Under the pieces are notes generated by a model, which was not told the origin of the DNA, did not search any database, and saw only the letters and a list, made by a program, of their open reading frames with translations. A DNA stretch of 64,000 nt from Hymenobacter sp. BRD128 (GTDB lineage: Bacteria > Bacteroidota > Bacteroidia > Cytophagales > Hymenobacteraceae). Both the position numbers and the translations under genes were made by a program. The stretch is from contig NZ_CP053908.1 in assembly GCF_013256625.1 (NCBI RefSeq), positions 1,178,001-1,242,000 of the forward strand. The letters run 5' to 3'. Below are positions 30,557 through 39,231 of this stretch, piece after piece; position 1 is the first letter of the stretch, and every line of letters starts with the position of its first letter.

Positions 30557-31900
30557 ATGCGTTTAGCTTATTATTTGCTGACGGCCCTGTGCGCGCTGCC
30601 GCTGGCTAGCCAGGCCCAGGCCCTGGCCGATACCGTGCGCCAACCCGGCCGGCCCACCGTGGACGGCTCGAATGGCCGTTGCCTGCCGTCGCCCATCACG
30701 GGGCCGTTTCCGGTATCGGAGTGGGATGGCGCGCCCGTGGTCGGGCTGCCGGCTGAGGCGCCCGCGTACCCGCTGCAAAAGGCCCTGGGGCTGAGCAAAA
30801 GTCGGTTCAAAATCTACGGCTGGGCCAGCATCGGGGGCAACCTGAGTACCTCGCACGACTCAAACTCGCCTACGGCCTACAACGTGGTGCCCAATACGGT
30901 GGTGCTCGACCAGATAATCCTGCGCCTGGAGCGCCAGCCTAATACTGTGCAGACCGACCACGCCGACTGGGGTTTTCTGGTCGATAATATCTACGGCATC
31001 GACTACCGCTATACCGTCGCCAAGGGTATTTTCAGCGACCAGCTGCTCACCCATAACAATCTCTACGGCTACGACCCTACCCAGGTGTACGCCATGCTCT
31101 ACCTGCCCAAAATAGCCCAGGGCGTGCTGCTGAAGGTGGGGCGCTTCATTTCGCCCGCCGACATTGAGGCGCAGTGGGCGCCCGACAACTACCTCTACTC
31201 GCACTCGCTTATGTTTGCCGTGGACCCCTACACGTTCAGCGGGGCGCAGGCCACCATCCGGCTCAGCCCGTACTGGCAGCTGGAGCTGGGCCTGCACGGC
31301 GGCAACGACGTGGCCATCTGGAGCAATTCGGCCCACCTCAACGGGCTGGCGATGTTCCGCTGGGTGTCGCGCAGCAACACCAACTCGGTGTACGCGGGTA
31401 TCAACTCCATCGGCAGCGGCGAGTACCGCAACGGCCACGACAACCTGCAGATGGCCGTGGCCACCTGGGGCCACCGCTTCAGCCCCACCGTGCACATGAT
31501 GACGGAGGCCTACTACCTCTGGCAGTACGATGCCCTGGCGGGCGGCACCGTTATCGACGGGCCGGGCCGGCGCTTCTACGAAAATACCGGGGCGGGCGCC
31601 CTGCACCCCGGCCGCTCCAACGCCGTGGGGGCCGTCAATTACTTTCAGGTGCTGCTCTCGGCAAAAGATTATTTATCAGTGCGCAACGACCTGTTGGTGG
31701 ACCCCCAGGGCAACCGCACAGGCTACGCCACTTCCTATTCGAGCCACACGGTGGGGGCAGTGCACAGCTTCAGCTCGCTGGTGCGCATCCGGCCCGAAGT
31801 GCGATACGAGCGCGCCTATGCCGACGGCGTGGCGCCTTATGACAATGGCCAGAAAAAGGACCAGTTCACGGCCGCGATGGACGTGATTGTCAGGTTTTAA
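30557..31900 (+). CDS. OmpL-like outer-membrane beta-barrel porin, first
   Basis: A 447-residue outer-membrane protein with a signal peptide (CALPLASQAQA) and alternating aromatic beta strands. The stretch VGRFISPADIEAQWAPDN, followed by NYLYSHSLMFAVDPYTFSG, matches the putative beta-barrel porin-2 (BBP2) family. The terminal DVIVRF ends in Phe, as outer-membrane barrels do. Lying 36 bases after kdpC on the same strand, it probably belongs to the operon and may let potassium cross the outer membrane; that specificity is inference. Confidence 0.78.
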   Translation: MRLAYYLLTALCALPLASQAQALADTVRQPGRPTVDGSNGRCLPSPITGPFPVSEWDGAPVVGLPAEAPAYPLQKALGLSKSRFKIYGWASIGGNLSTSHDSNSPTAYNVVPNTVVLDQIILRLERQPNTVQTDHADWGFLVDNIYGIDYRYTVAKGIFSDQLLTHNNLYGYDPTQVYAMLYLPKIAQGVLLKVGRFISPADIEAQWAPDNYLYSHSLMFAVDPYTFSGAQATIRLSPYWQLELGLHGGNDVAIWSNSAHLNGLAMFRWVSRSNTNSVYAGINSIGSGEYRNGHDNLQMAVATWGHRFSPTVHMMTEAYYLWQYDALAGGTVIDGPGRRFYENTGAGALHPGRSNAVGAVNYFQVLLSAKDYLSVRNDLLVDPQGNRTGYATSYSSHTVGAVHSFSSLVRIRPEVRYERAYADGVAPYDNGQKKDQFTAAMDVIVRF

Positions 31901-31989
31901 AATGACGTTCTTACTTAGTCCACATCTTACCCCAACCCCACTCTTCCTACCCCCTGTTTGCCCACCTGCTACCGTTTAGCTTAGCCCCA

Positions 31990-33435
31990 GTGAAAAATCT
32001 TTCCCTTGCTACCCTTTTGCTGCTAGTCGCCGGTGCGCCGGCCCTGGCGCAGACTACCGAAACTGCCACCGCCCAAAATCCCGCTGCCAAAGCGGACACC
32101 GCTACCCCTAGAGTGCCGTTCGATGGCATGGACTTGAGCTGGGTCAATGGCCAGAACCGCCAGCAGTATTTTCCGCTCCAGTTTAAGGACCAGGACGGCG
32201 AAACCGTGCTCACGGCCACGTCTTTCCTGGATGGCTACTACAACTACAACTTCGCCCGGCCCCTCGACCACACCCAGACGATTTCGGCCGTGACGGGCCG
32301 CGCCCAGGAGTTTTCGCTGGCGCTGGCCAGCATCGGCATCGAGTCGAACTATAAGAATATCATTGGTCGGCTGTGGCTGCAAACGGGCTCGATGCTGAAC
32401 GTGGTGCAGGAAACCGACGGCTCGGTGCTGCGCGGGCGCAACACGGGCACCACCATCGGGGCCAACGGCGCCAACCTGGGCTCGGGCATTACCACCAACA
32501 ACCTCAAGTACATCCGCGAGGCGGCGGCGGGCTACCACTTCAACGTGGCTTACGGCCTGAACCTGGAGCTGGGCATTTTCATGAGCTACATCGGCCTGGA
32601 AAGCTACGTGACCCAGGAAAACTGGAGCTACCAGCGCTCGCTGGTCTGCGACTTCACGCCCTTCTACTTCCAGGGCGCGCGGGCGCAGTTTTACCCTAGT
32701 AAGAAGTTTAAAACCGAGCTGTGGGTGATGAACGGCTGGCAGACCTACAACACCTACAACAAGCGCCCCGCCTTCGGCAACTCGAACTACTACCGGCCCA
32801 GCGAGAACGTGCAGCTGGTGGCCAACTTCTACGTGGGCAACGACTCGCGGCCGGGCACCGACTCGCTGGCCGTGGGCCGGGCGGCCTACCCCAACATCAC
32901 GCGCTTTCACCACGACAACTCCGTGGTGGCGCGCTACTACCACAAGGATAAAAAAGGCCCGCTGCGCGGCATTACCCAGGCCGCGTTCAGCCTGAACACG
33001 CACTACGGCTTCCAGGCCGGCACCGATGCCGGCGGCAACGATGTGCTGGCCAAGAACAACTACATGGTGGGCTCGTCGCTGGCCAACCGCCTGTGGTTTG
33101 CCAAAAACAAGCTGGCCCTGACCACCCGCGTAGGGTTTGTGAAGAACCCTAGCCGCTACCTCAGCTTCAACCCCTCGGTGGTGGGCTTCACCAATACCGA
33201 CGCCAGCAAGCTGACGGCCAAGGAAGTGACGGCCACCTTCGACGTGATGCCGAGCGACTTCGTCACGTTTCGCCTCGAATACCTGCACCGCTGGGCCGAC
33301 GTGCCCTACTTTGCCGGGCCGGGCGGCACCACCTCGCCCAGCGGCTACGCCGACCAGCCCCTGCCCCCCACCTACGTGCCCGACCTGCGCGACTACGAGA
33401 ACCGGCTCATCTTCGCCGTCAACTTCCGGCTCTAG
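31990..33435 (+). CDS. OmpL-like outer-membrane beta-barrel porin, second
   Basis: A 481-residue barrel protein that starts at GTG 31990 with a clean signal peptide (LLLLVAGAPALAQ). Its middle holds LELGIFMSYIGLESYV and VMNGWQTYN, shared in pattern with the porin at 37682 (DAGIFLSHIGLE and AINGWQ), so the two are related. The final residues NRLIFAVNFRL fit a barrel end. It lies in the same direction between the first porin and the two Kup genes. The 89 bases before it carry no clear promoter. Confidence 0.78.
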   Translation: MKNLSLATLLLLVAGAPALAQTTETATAQNPAAKADTATPRVPFDGMDLSWVNGQNRQQYFPLQFKDQDGETVLTATSFLDGYYNYNFARPLDHTQTISAVTGRAQEFSLALASIGIESNYKNIIGRLWLQTGSMLNVVQETDGSVLRGRNTGTTIGANGANLGSGITTNNLKYIREAAAGYHFNVAYGLNLELGIFMSYIGLESYVTQENWSYQRSLVCDFTPFYFQGARAQFYPSKKFKTELWVMNGWQTYNTYNKRPAFGNSNYYRPSENVQLVANFYVGNDSRPGTDSLAVGRAAYPNITRFHHDNSVVARYYHKDKKGPLRGITQAAFSLNTHYGFQAGTDAGGNDVLAKNNYMVGSSLANRLWFAKNKLALTTRVGFVKNPSRYLSFNPSVVGFTNTDASKLTAKEVTATFDVMPSDFVTFRLEYLHRWADVPYFAGPGGTTSPSGYADQPLPPTYVPDLRDYENRLIFAVNFRL

Positions 33436-33482
33436 CGGCCGGCCCGGCCGCAACCAGGACTTAGCTCTTTTTCGCGCTTGCC

Positions 33483-35471
33483 ATGCTGAATTCCTCCGTC
33501 TCTACTACCGTGCCGGTTCCGGCGCCCGAGCCGAGCGGCCACGCCGCGCTGCACACCCGCATGACGGCGGCCGGCACGCTCATCGCCCTGGGCATCGTGT
33601 ACGGCGACATCGGCACCTCGCCGCTCTACACCGTGCGGGGCGTGTTTGTGGCTAGGCCCGTAACGGAGGCGGTGGTGCTCGGCACCGTGTCGGCCATTAT
33701 CTGGACGCTCACGCTGCTTACTACGCTTAAGTACGTATTTATTGCCATGCGGGCCGACAACCACGGCGAGGGCGGCATCTTGTCGCTCTACGCCCTGCTG
33801 CGGCGGCTCAAGCTGAAGTACCTCTACCTGCCGGCCATCGTGGGGGCGGCGGCGCTGCTGGCCGACAGCATCATTACGCCACCCATCTCGGTGGCCTCGG
33901 CCATTGAGGGGCTGCAAATGGTAAAGCCCGACCTCAACCCGGTGCCTATCGTATTGGTTATTCTGGTGGGGTTGTTCGCGTTTCAGCAGTTTGGCACGGC
34001 CGTCATCGGCAAGCTGTTCGGGCCCGTCATGCTCGTGTTTTTCAGCATGCTGGCCGTGCTGGGCCTCGCGCACCTGAACCAGGAATGGAGCATTTTGCGG
34101 GCCCTGAACCCGTACTACGCGCTGCACATGCTCACGGCCAACCCCGGCGCGTTCTGGCTGCTGGGCTCGATTTTTCTGTGCAGCACCGGAGCCGAGGCGC
34201 TGTACGCCGACATGGGCCACGTGGGCCGGTCGAACATCTACGTGTCGTGGACGTTCGTCAAAATCTGCCTGGTGCTCAACTACCTGGGCCAGGGCGCGTG
34301 GCTGCTTCAGCACCTGGGCCGGCCGCTGGGCGAGCGCAACCTGTTTTTTGAGATGATACCGGGCTGGGGTTTGCTGCCGGCCATCGGGCTGTGCACGCTG
34401 GCCACCATTATTGCCTCGCAGGCGCTGATTTCGGGCTCGTACACGCTCATTATCGAGGCGATGCGGCTCAACTTCTGGCCCAAGGTGAAAGTGCTGTATC
34501 CGACCGATTTGCGCGGGCAGGCCTACGTGCCCTCGCTCAACTGGCTGCTGTGCGCCGGCTGCGTGGGCGTGGTGCTCTACTTCCGCGAAAGCAGCCGCAT
34601 GGAGGCCGCCTTCGGCCTGGCCGTGACCGTGACTATGCTCATGACCACCATTTTACTGGCCTACTACCTGCGCCTGCGCCGCGCCGGGGCTTTTTGGATT
34701 GGGCTGCTGCTGGTGGTGTATTTCACGGTGGAGGGCTCGTTTCTGATTGCCAACCTGCGCAAGTTTACCCAGGGTGGTTGGCTAAGCGTGCTGCTGGGAG
34801 CTATCCTGCTGCTGGTAATGACGAGCTGGATTCAGGGGCGGCGTCTGCGCCGGGAGCTGGCCCGGTACGTGCCGCTAGCCGACTGGCTACCCCTGCTCAA
34901 GGAGCTGCACCGCGATGAGTCGGTGCCCAAGTTTGCCACTCACCTCGTCTACCTCACCGACTCAGCCAACCCTAGGCTGGTAGAAAGTGCCATCACGCAC
35001 AGCATTTTCCAGAAGAGCCCGAAGCGGGCGGACGTGTACTACCTGATTCACGTGGTGACGACCGACGAGCCCTACACGCGCACCTACCACGTCGAGACGC
35101 TGCTGCCCGACGACTTGGTGCGCATCGAGTTTCACCTGGGCTTCCGGGTGGACCACGCCATCAACTACATGTTCCGGCAGGTGGTGACGGACTTGGTCAA
35201 GAACAAGGAAATCGACATCACCTCGCGCTACCACTCGCTGCGCGAACAGGATGTGGTGGGCGATTTCCAGTTCGTGATTCTGAACCGCACGCTGCCCTAC
35301 GCGCAGTCGCTGAGCAGCTGGCAGCGGCTGGTGGCGCGCCTGGCGGGGGTGCTGCGCTGGCTCGGGGCTAGCCAGCAGGAAAGCTTCGGGCTCGACAACT
35401 CCTCGCTCACCATCGAAAACATTCCCCTGCTCACCCCCGAGCGCCCCGAATTACATCTTAGCAGAAAATGA
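33483..35471 (+). CDS. kup: Kup family potassium transporter, first copy
   Basis: A 662-residue inner-membrane potassium/proton symporter. The N-terminal IALGIVYGDIGTSPLYT is the Kup signature, followed by about twelve helices and a cytoplasmic C-terminal domain of some 200 residues. Kup works as a moderate-affinity uptake system, mostly at low pH or under osmotic stress. A second, closely related copy follows immediately. The two share a 371-base identical block in the C-terminal region (35010-35380), a sign of recent gene conversion or duplication. Confidence 0.94.
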   Translation: MLNSSVSTTVPVPAPEPSGHAALHTRMTAAGTLIALGIVYGDIGTSPLYTVRGVFVARPVTEAVVLGTVSAIIWTLTLLTTLKYVFIAMRADNHGEGGILSLYALLRRLKLKYLYLPAIVGAAALLADSIITPPISVASAIEGLQMVKPDLNPVPIVLVILVGLFAFQQFGTAVIGKLFGPVMLVFFSMLAVLGLAHLNQEWSILRALNPYYALHMLTANPGAFWLLGSIFLCSTGAEALYADMGHVGRSNIYVSWTFVKICLVLNYLGQGAWLLQHLGRPLGERNLFFEMIPGWGLLPAIGLCTLATIIASQALISGSYTLIIEAMRLNFWPKVKVLYPTDLRGQAYVPSLNWLLCAGCVGVVLYFRESSRMEAAFGLAVTVTMLMTTILLAYYLRLRRAGAFWIGLLLVVYFTVEGSFLIANLRKFTQGGWLSVLLGAILLLVMTSWIQGRRLRRELARYVPLADWLPLLKELHRDESVPKFATHLVYLTDSANPRLVESAITHSIFQKSPKRADVYYLIHVVTTDEPYTRTYHVETLLPDDLVRIEFHLGFRVDHAINYMFRQVVTDLVKNKEIDITSRYHSLREQDVVGDFQFVILNRTLPYAQSLSSWQRLVARLAGVLRWLGASQQESFGLDNSSLTIENIPLLTPERPELHLSRK

Positions 35472-35639
35472 ACGACTTATGAAAAGAGTAGCAGTCGGTG
35501 GTTACCCGCGCCCGGGACGGCACAGGTAGCCGGCCCCCGCCGGCCGGTGGCGGCCTTTCCGCCGTCAACCTCCGCCGGTGAGGTCCGTAGGAAGCCCGGC
35601 CGGCCAGTGCCGGACTTCCACCGACGAACGACGCTTACC
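35472..35639 (+). promoter_or_regulatory. GC-rich structured leader before the second kup
   Basis: 168 bases with several potential hairpins (GGCGG/CCGCC; CCTC/GAGG; GCCGG/CCGGC) and a loose tandem repeat of about 55 bases. Complementary GTCCG/CGGAC and GGAAG/CTTCC are interleaved, so a pseudoknot is possible. It matches no riboswitch class I know. Confidence 0.3.
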
Positions 35640-37622
35640 ATGCAAACTTCTCCTCCCGCCGCCCCGCTAACCCCCGCCGAGGCCGGCGGCCACGAGGCCC
35701 TGAAAGCCGGGGCCTCGGCGGCCGGCACGCTCATCGCCCTGGGCATCGTGTACGGCGACATCGGCACCTCGCCGCTCTACACCGTGCGGGGCGTGTTTGA
35801 GGGCCGGCCCGTGACCGAAGACGTGGTGCTCGGCACCGTGTCGGCCATTATCTGGACGCTTACCTTACTGACAACCATCAAGTACGTGCTCATCGCCATG
35901 CGGGCCGACAACAATGGCGAGGGCGGCATCTTGTCGCTCTACGCTCTGCTGCAACGGCTCAATTTCAAGTATCTCTACCTGCCGGCCATCGTGGGGGCGG
36001 CGGCGCTGCTGGCCGATGGGGTTATCACGCCGCCCATCTCGGTGTCGTCGGCCATTGAGGGATTGCGCATTCTGCGGCCGCACCTGGCTACGGTGCCCAT
36101 CGTGCTGGTTATTCTGGTGGGGCTGTTTGCCATTCAGCAGTTCGGCACGGCCATTATCGGCAAGCTGTTTGGGCCCGTCATGCTGGTGTTTTTCAGTATG
36201 ATAGCGGTGCTGGGCGTGCAGTTCCTGTTTCACGATTTTAGTATTTTGCGCGCCTTCAACCCGTACTACGCCCTGCACATGCTAGCCACCATTCCGGGGG
36301 GCTTCTGGCTGCTGGGCTCCATTTTTCTGTGCAGCACCGGGGCCGAGGCGCTGTACGCCGACATGGGCCACGTGGGCCGGTCAAACATCTACGTGTCGTG
36401 GACGTTCGTCAAAATCTGCCTGGTGCTCAACTACCTGGGCCAGGGCGCGTGGCTGCTCCAGCACCTAGGCCGGCCGCTCGGCGACAGCAATCCGTTCTTC
36501 GCCATGATACCGGGCTGGGGCCTGCTGCCGGCCATCGGGCTGTGCACGCTGGCCACCATTATTGCCTCGCAGGCGCTGATTTCGGGCTCGTACACGCTCA
36601 TTATCGAGGCGATGCGGCTCAACTTCTGGCCCAAGGTGAAAGTGCTGTATCCGACCGATTTGCGCGGGCAGGCCTACGTGCCCTCGCTCAACTGGCTGCT
36701 GTGCGCGGGCTGCGTGGGCGTGGTGCTGCACTTCCGCGAAAGCTCGAATATGGAGGCGGCCTATGGCCTGGCCATCACCTTCACCATGCTCATGACGACG
36801 GTGCTGCTGGCCTATTTTCTGCACCTGCGCCGGGTGAGCCCGGTCTGGATTGGGCTGCTGCTGCTCACGTATTTCACGGTGGAAGGCTCGTTTCTGATTG
36901 CCAACCTGCGCAAGTTTCCCGAGGGCGGCTACGTGAGCGTGCTCATGAGCCTGGTGCTGCTGGCCGTGATGGTGAGCTGGATTCAGGGCCAGCGCCTGCG
37001 CGAAGGCTTTATCAAATACGTGCCGCTGGCTGACTGGCTGCCGCTGCTCAAGGAGCTGAGCCGCGATGAGTCGGTGCCCAAGTTTGCCACCCACCTCGTC
37101 TACCTCACCGACTCGATGGACCCTAGCCAGATTGAGCGGGGCATCACGCACAGCATCTTTCAGAAGAGCCCGAAGCGGGCGGACGTGTACTACCTGATTC
37201 ACGTGGTGACGACCGACGAGCCCTACACGCGCACCTACCACGTCGAGACGCTGCTGCCCGACGACTTGGTGCGCATCGAGTTTCACCTGGGCTTCCGGGT
37301 GGACCACGCCATCAACTACATGTTCCGGCAGGTGGTGACGGACTTGGTCAAGAACAAGGAAATCGACATCACCTCGCGCTACCACTCGCTGCGCGAACAG
37401 GATGTGGTGGGCGATTTCCAGTTCGTGATTCTGAACCGCACGCTGCCCTACGCGCAGTCGCTGAGCAGCTGGCAGCGGCTGGTGGCGCGCCTGGCGGGGG
37501 TGCTGCGCTGGCTCGGGGCTAGCCAGCAGGAGAGCTTCGGGCTCGACAACTCCTCGCTCACCATCGAAAACATTCCCCTGCTTACTCCCGAGCGCCCCGA
37601 GCTGCACCTCACCCGCGAATAA
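35640..37622 (+). CDS. kup: Kup family potassium transporter, second copy
   Basis: A 660-residue paralogue of the preceding gene with the same IALGIVYGDIGTSPLYT signature and C-terminal domain. Start 35640 (MQTSPPAAPLTPAEAGG) is chosen over an upstream in-frame codon because the longer frame runs through the structured leader. The N-terminal halves differ by scattered substitutions, while 37161-37531 is base-identical to the first copy. Two Kup proteins side by side may differ in affinity or regulation. A hairpin (37634-37664) lies between this gene and the third porin. Confidence 0.94.
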   Translation: MQTSPPAAPLTPAEAGGHEALKAGASAAGTLIALGIVYGDIGTSPLYTVRGVFEGRPVTEDVVLGTVSAIIWTLTLLTTIKYVLIAMRADNNGEGGILSLYALLQRLNFKYLYLPAIVGAAALLADGVITPPISVSSAIEGLRILRPHLATVPIVLVILVGLFAIQQFGTAIIGKLFGPVMLVFFSMIAVLGVQFLFHDFSILRAFNPYYALHMLATIPGGFWLLGSIFLCSTGAEALYADMGHVGRSNIYVSWTFVKICLVLNYLGQGAWLLQHLGRPLGDSNPFFAMIPGWGLLPAIGLCTLATIIASQALISGSYTLIIEAMRLNFWPKVKVLYPTDLRGQAYVPSLNWLLCAGCVGVVLHFRESSNMEAAYGLAITFTMLMTTVLLAYFLHLRRVSPVWIGLLLLTYFTVEGSFLIANLRKFPEGGYVSVLMSLVLLAVMVSWIQGQRLREGFIKYVPLADWLPLLKELSRDESVPKFATHLVYLTDSMDPSQIERGITHSIFQKSPKRADVYYLIHVVTTDEPYTRTYHVETLLPDDLVRIEFHLGFRVDHAINYMFRQVVTDLVKNKEIDITSRYHSLREQDVVGDFQFVILNRTLPYAQSLSSWQRLVARLAGVLRWLGASQQESFGLDNSSLTIENIPLLTPERPELHLTRE

Positions 37623-37633
37623 CCACATCAGGC

Positions 37634-37664
37634 GTGCCTCACTCCCTGGGGGGTGAGGTGCACA
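37634..37664. terminator. Hairpin after the second kup
   Basis: GTG-CCTCAC pairs with GTGAGG-TG-CAC around a G/C-rich loop. There is no strong T run, so it may be an attenuator or a processing stem rather than a full terminator. Confidence 0.4.
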
Positions 37665-37681
37665 CTGCTCCATTAGTTTCT

Positions 37682-38854
37682 ATGCGCAACTCCTTACCCT
37701 ATTTCCTGGCCGCTGGCCTACTGCCCGGCCTGGCCCTGGCCCAGACTACCCCGCCGCCCGCGCCCACCAGCACCACTACCACCGCGCCGCCCGCCGCGCC
37801 CACGGCTACTGCTGCCGCCACCACGGCCGCTGCGGCGGCCGATACGGCCAGGGCCGACCCCAAGCCCGAGTTTTTTGGCTACGTGGGGGTGTACTACGGC
37901 TACGATTTCAATAACCCGGCGAGCTTGCAGCGGCCCGGCTTTATTTATTCGGAAAACCTGCACAACCAGATTGCCGTGAACCTGGCCTACCTCGGCGCGC
38001 GCTACACCGGCGAGCGGGTCCGCGGCACGTTTACCATCCAGACCGGTACCTACCCCGATGCCAACTACGCCGCCGAGCCGGGTGTTTTTAAAAACATTTA
38101 CGAAGCCTGGGGCGGCGTGCGGGTGGCCAAAAACCTGTGGCTCGATGCCGGTATCTTTCTCTCGCACATTGGCCTGGAAGGCCCCAACTCGCGCGACGAC
38201 CTTACGCTGACGCGCTCCATTATGGCCGACAACTCGCCCTACTACGAGACCGGCGCCAAGCTCACCTACGACCGGGGCAAGAAGTGGCTGTTTACGGTGC
38301 TGGCCATTAATGGGTGGCAGGTTATTCGCGACCGCAACCAGAACGAGGCCGTGGGTACGCAGGTGCAGTTTCGGCCCAGCGCCAAGTGGCTGCTCAATTC
38401 GAGCACTTTCGTGGGCGAGGGCCGCAATGTGCCCGACTCGGTGGGCATCCGGCTGCGCTATTTTCACGACTTTTACGTCACCTACGACCCTTCCAGGAAG
38501 TGGAAAATTGCGGGTGCCTTCGATACTGGCTGGCAAGAGAAGCTCGACGGCAAGGGCGGCTATGATGCCTGGCAGGGGGGGGCGCTTATCGTGCGCCGCC
38601 GCCTGTGGGAGCGGGCCGGCTTGGTAGGCCGCGTTGAATATTTTCATGACCCTAGCGGCGTGCTGGCGGCCACCCGCGTGGGCGGCCTTTATACTACTGG
38701 CTATTCGCTGGGCGTCGACTACCTGCCCGTGCCCCGCGTCATCCTGCGGGCCGAGTTTAAGGAATTTGTAGACCACAACAGCGTGTACCTCAAGGATAAA
38801 ACCTATAAGCGTACCGATGCGGCCGTGACCACAATGCTGGGGCTTACCTTTTAA
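37682..38854 (+). CDS. OmpL-like outer-membrane beta-barrel porin, third
   Basis: A 390-residue outer-membrane protein. ATG 37682 gives MRNSLPYFLAAGLLPGLALAQ as signal peptide; an in-frame codon 48 bases upstream lies in a hairpin and is rejected. An Ala/Thr/Pro-rich linker of about 45 residues precedes the barrel, which holds LDAGIFLSHIGLEGPN, VLAINGWQVI and a terminal MLGLTF with the expected last Phe. It is related to the porin at 31990. The linker may span peptidoglycan or hold a partner. It follows two potassium transporters and precedes the YnfA-like gene by 14 bases. Confidence 0.78.
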   Translation: MRNSLPYFLAAGLLPGLALAQTTPPPAPTSTTTTAPPAAPTATAAATTAAAAADTARADPKPEFFGYVGVYYGYDFNNPASLQRPGFIYSENLHNQIAVNLAYLGARYTGERVRGTFTIQTGTYPDANYAAEPGVFKNIYEAWGGVRVAKNLWLDAGIFLSHIGLEGPNSRDDLTLTRSIMADNSPYYETGAKLTYDRGKKWLFTVLAINGWQVIRDRNQNEAVGTQVQFRPSAKWLLNSSTFVGEGRNVPDSVGIRLRYFHDFYVTYDPSRKWKIAGAFDTGWQEKLDGKGGYDAWQGGALIVRRRLWERAGLVGRVEYFHDPSGVLAATRVGGLYTTGYSLGVDYLPVPRVILRAEFKEFVDHNSVYLKDKTYKRTDAAVTTMLGLTF

Positions 38855-38868
38855 AAAGCATTGTCGCT

Positions 38869-39201
38869 ATGCCGGCCATTCTCAAATCGGTGCTGCTGTT
38901 TCTACTGGCCGGGCTCTTCGAAATAGGAGGTGGCTACTTGGTGTGGCAGTGGCTGCGGGCCGGCCGGCCGTGGTGGCAGGGCGCCCTGGGCTTCGGGCTG
39001 CTGGCCGCCTACGGCATCTTGCCGACCCTACAAACGGCCTCGTTCGGGCGGGTGTACGCGGCCTACGGCGGGCTGTTCATTGTGCTGGCATTTTTCTGGG
39101 GCTGGCGCGTAGAGGGTGTCGTACCCGACCACTTCGACTGGCTGGGCATTTGTCTCTGCCTGGTAGGCGCGGCGTGCATTCTGTACACGCCTAGAACTTA
39201 A
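38869..39201 (+). CDS. YnfA family (UPF0060) small membrane protein
   Basis: A 110-residue protein with four helices (LFLLAGLFEIGGGYLVW; GALGFGLLAAYGILPTLQ; AYGGLFIVLAFFWGW; WLGICLCLVGAACILYT). The motif AGLFEIGGGYLVWQWLR is the YnfA/UPF0060 signature, including the conserved Glu of small multidrug-resistance-like transporters. YnfA has been linked to export of drugs and cations. Its place between a porin and KdpD suggests that in this island it may serve cation balance; that is inference from position alone. The length fits the family. Confidence 0.85.
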   Translation: MPAILKSVLLFLLAGLFEIGGGYLVWQWLRAGRPWWQGALGFGLLAAYGILPTLQTASFGRVYAAYGGLFIVLAFFWGWRVEGVVPDHFDWLGICLCLVGAACILYTPRT

Positions 39202-39231
39202 ATATTATTCATAACCAGTTAACTACAGGCA

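Noticed and set aside
32023-33453. A 476-codon open frame opposite the second porin, with similar ones at 36465-37673 and 23098-24192
   Set aside because: Same mirror effect; there are no recognisable domains and the sense genes are well supported.
35472-35639. Known riboswitch (cobalamin, TPP or ydaO/c-di-AMP) before the second kup
   Set aside because: I looked for the conserved boxes of these classes and did not find them; only generic structure remains.
33483-37622. Tandem kup genes as an assembly duplication
   Set aside because: The two copies differ in many places outside the identical block and have different leaders, so both are real; only the identical block needs read support.
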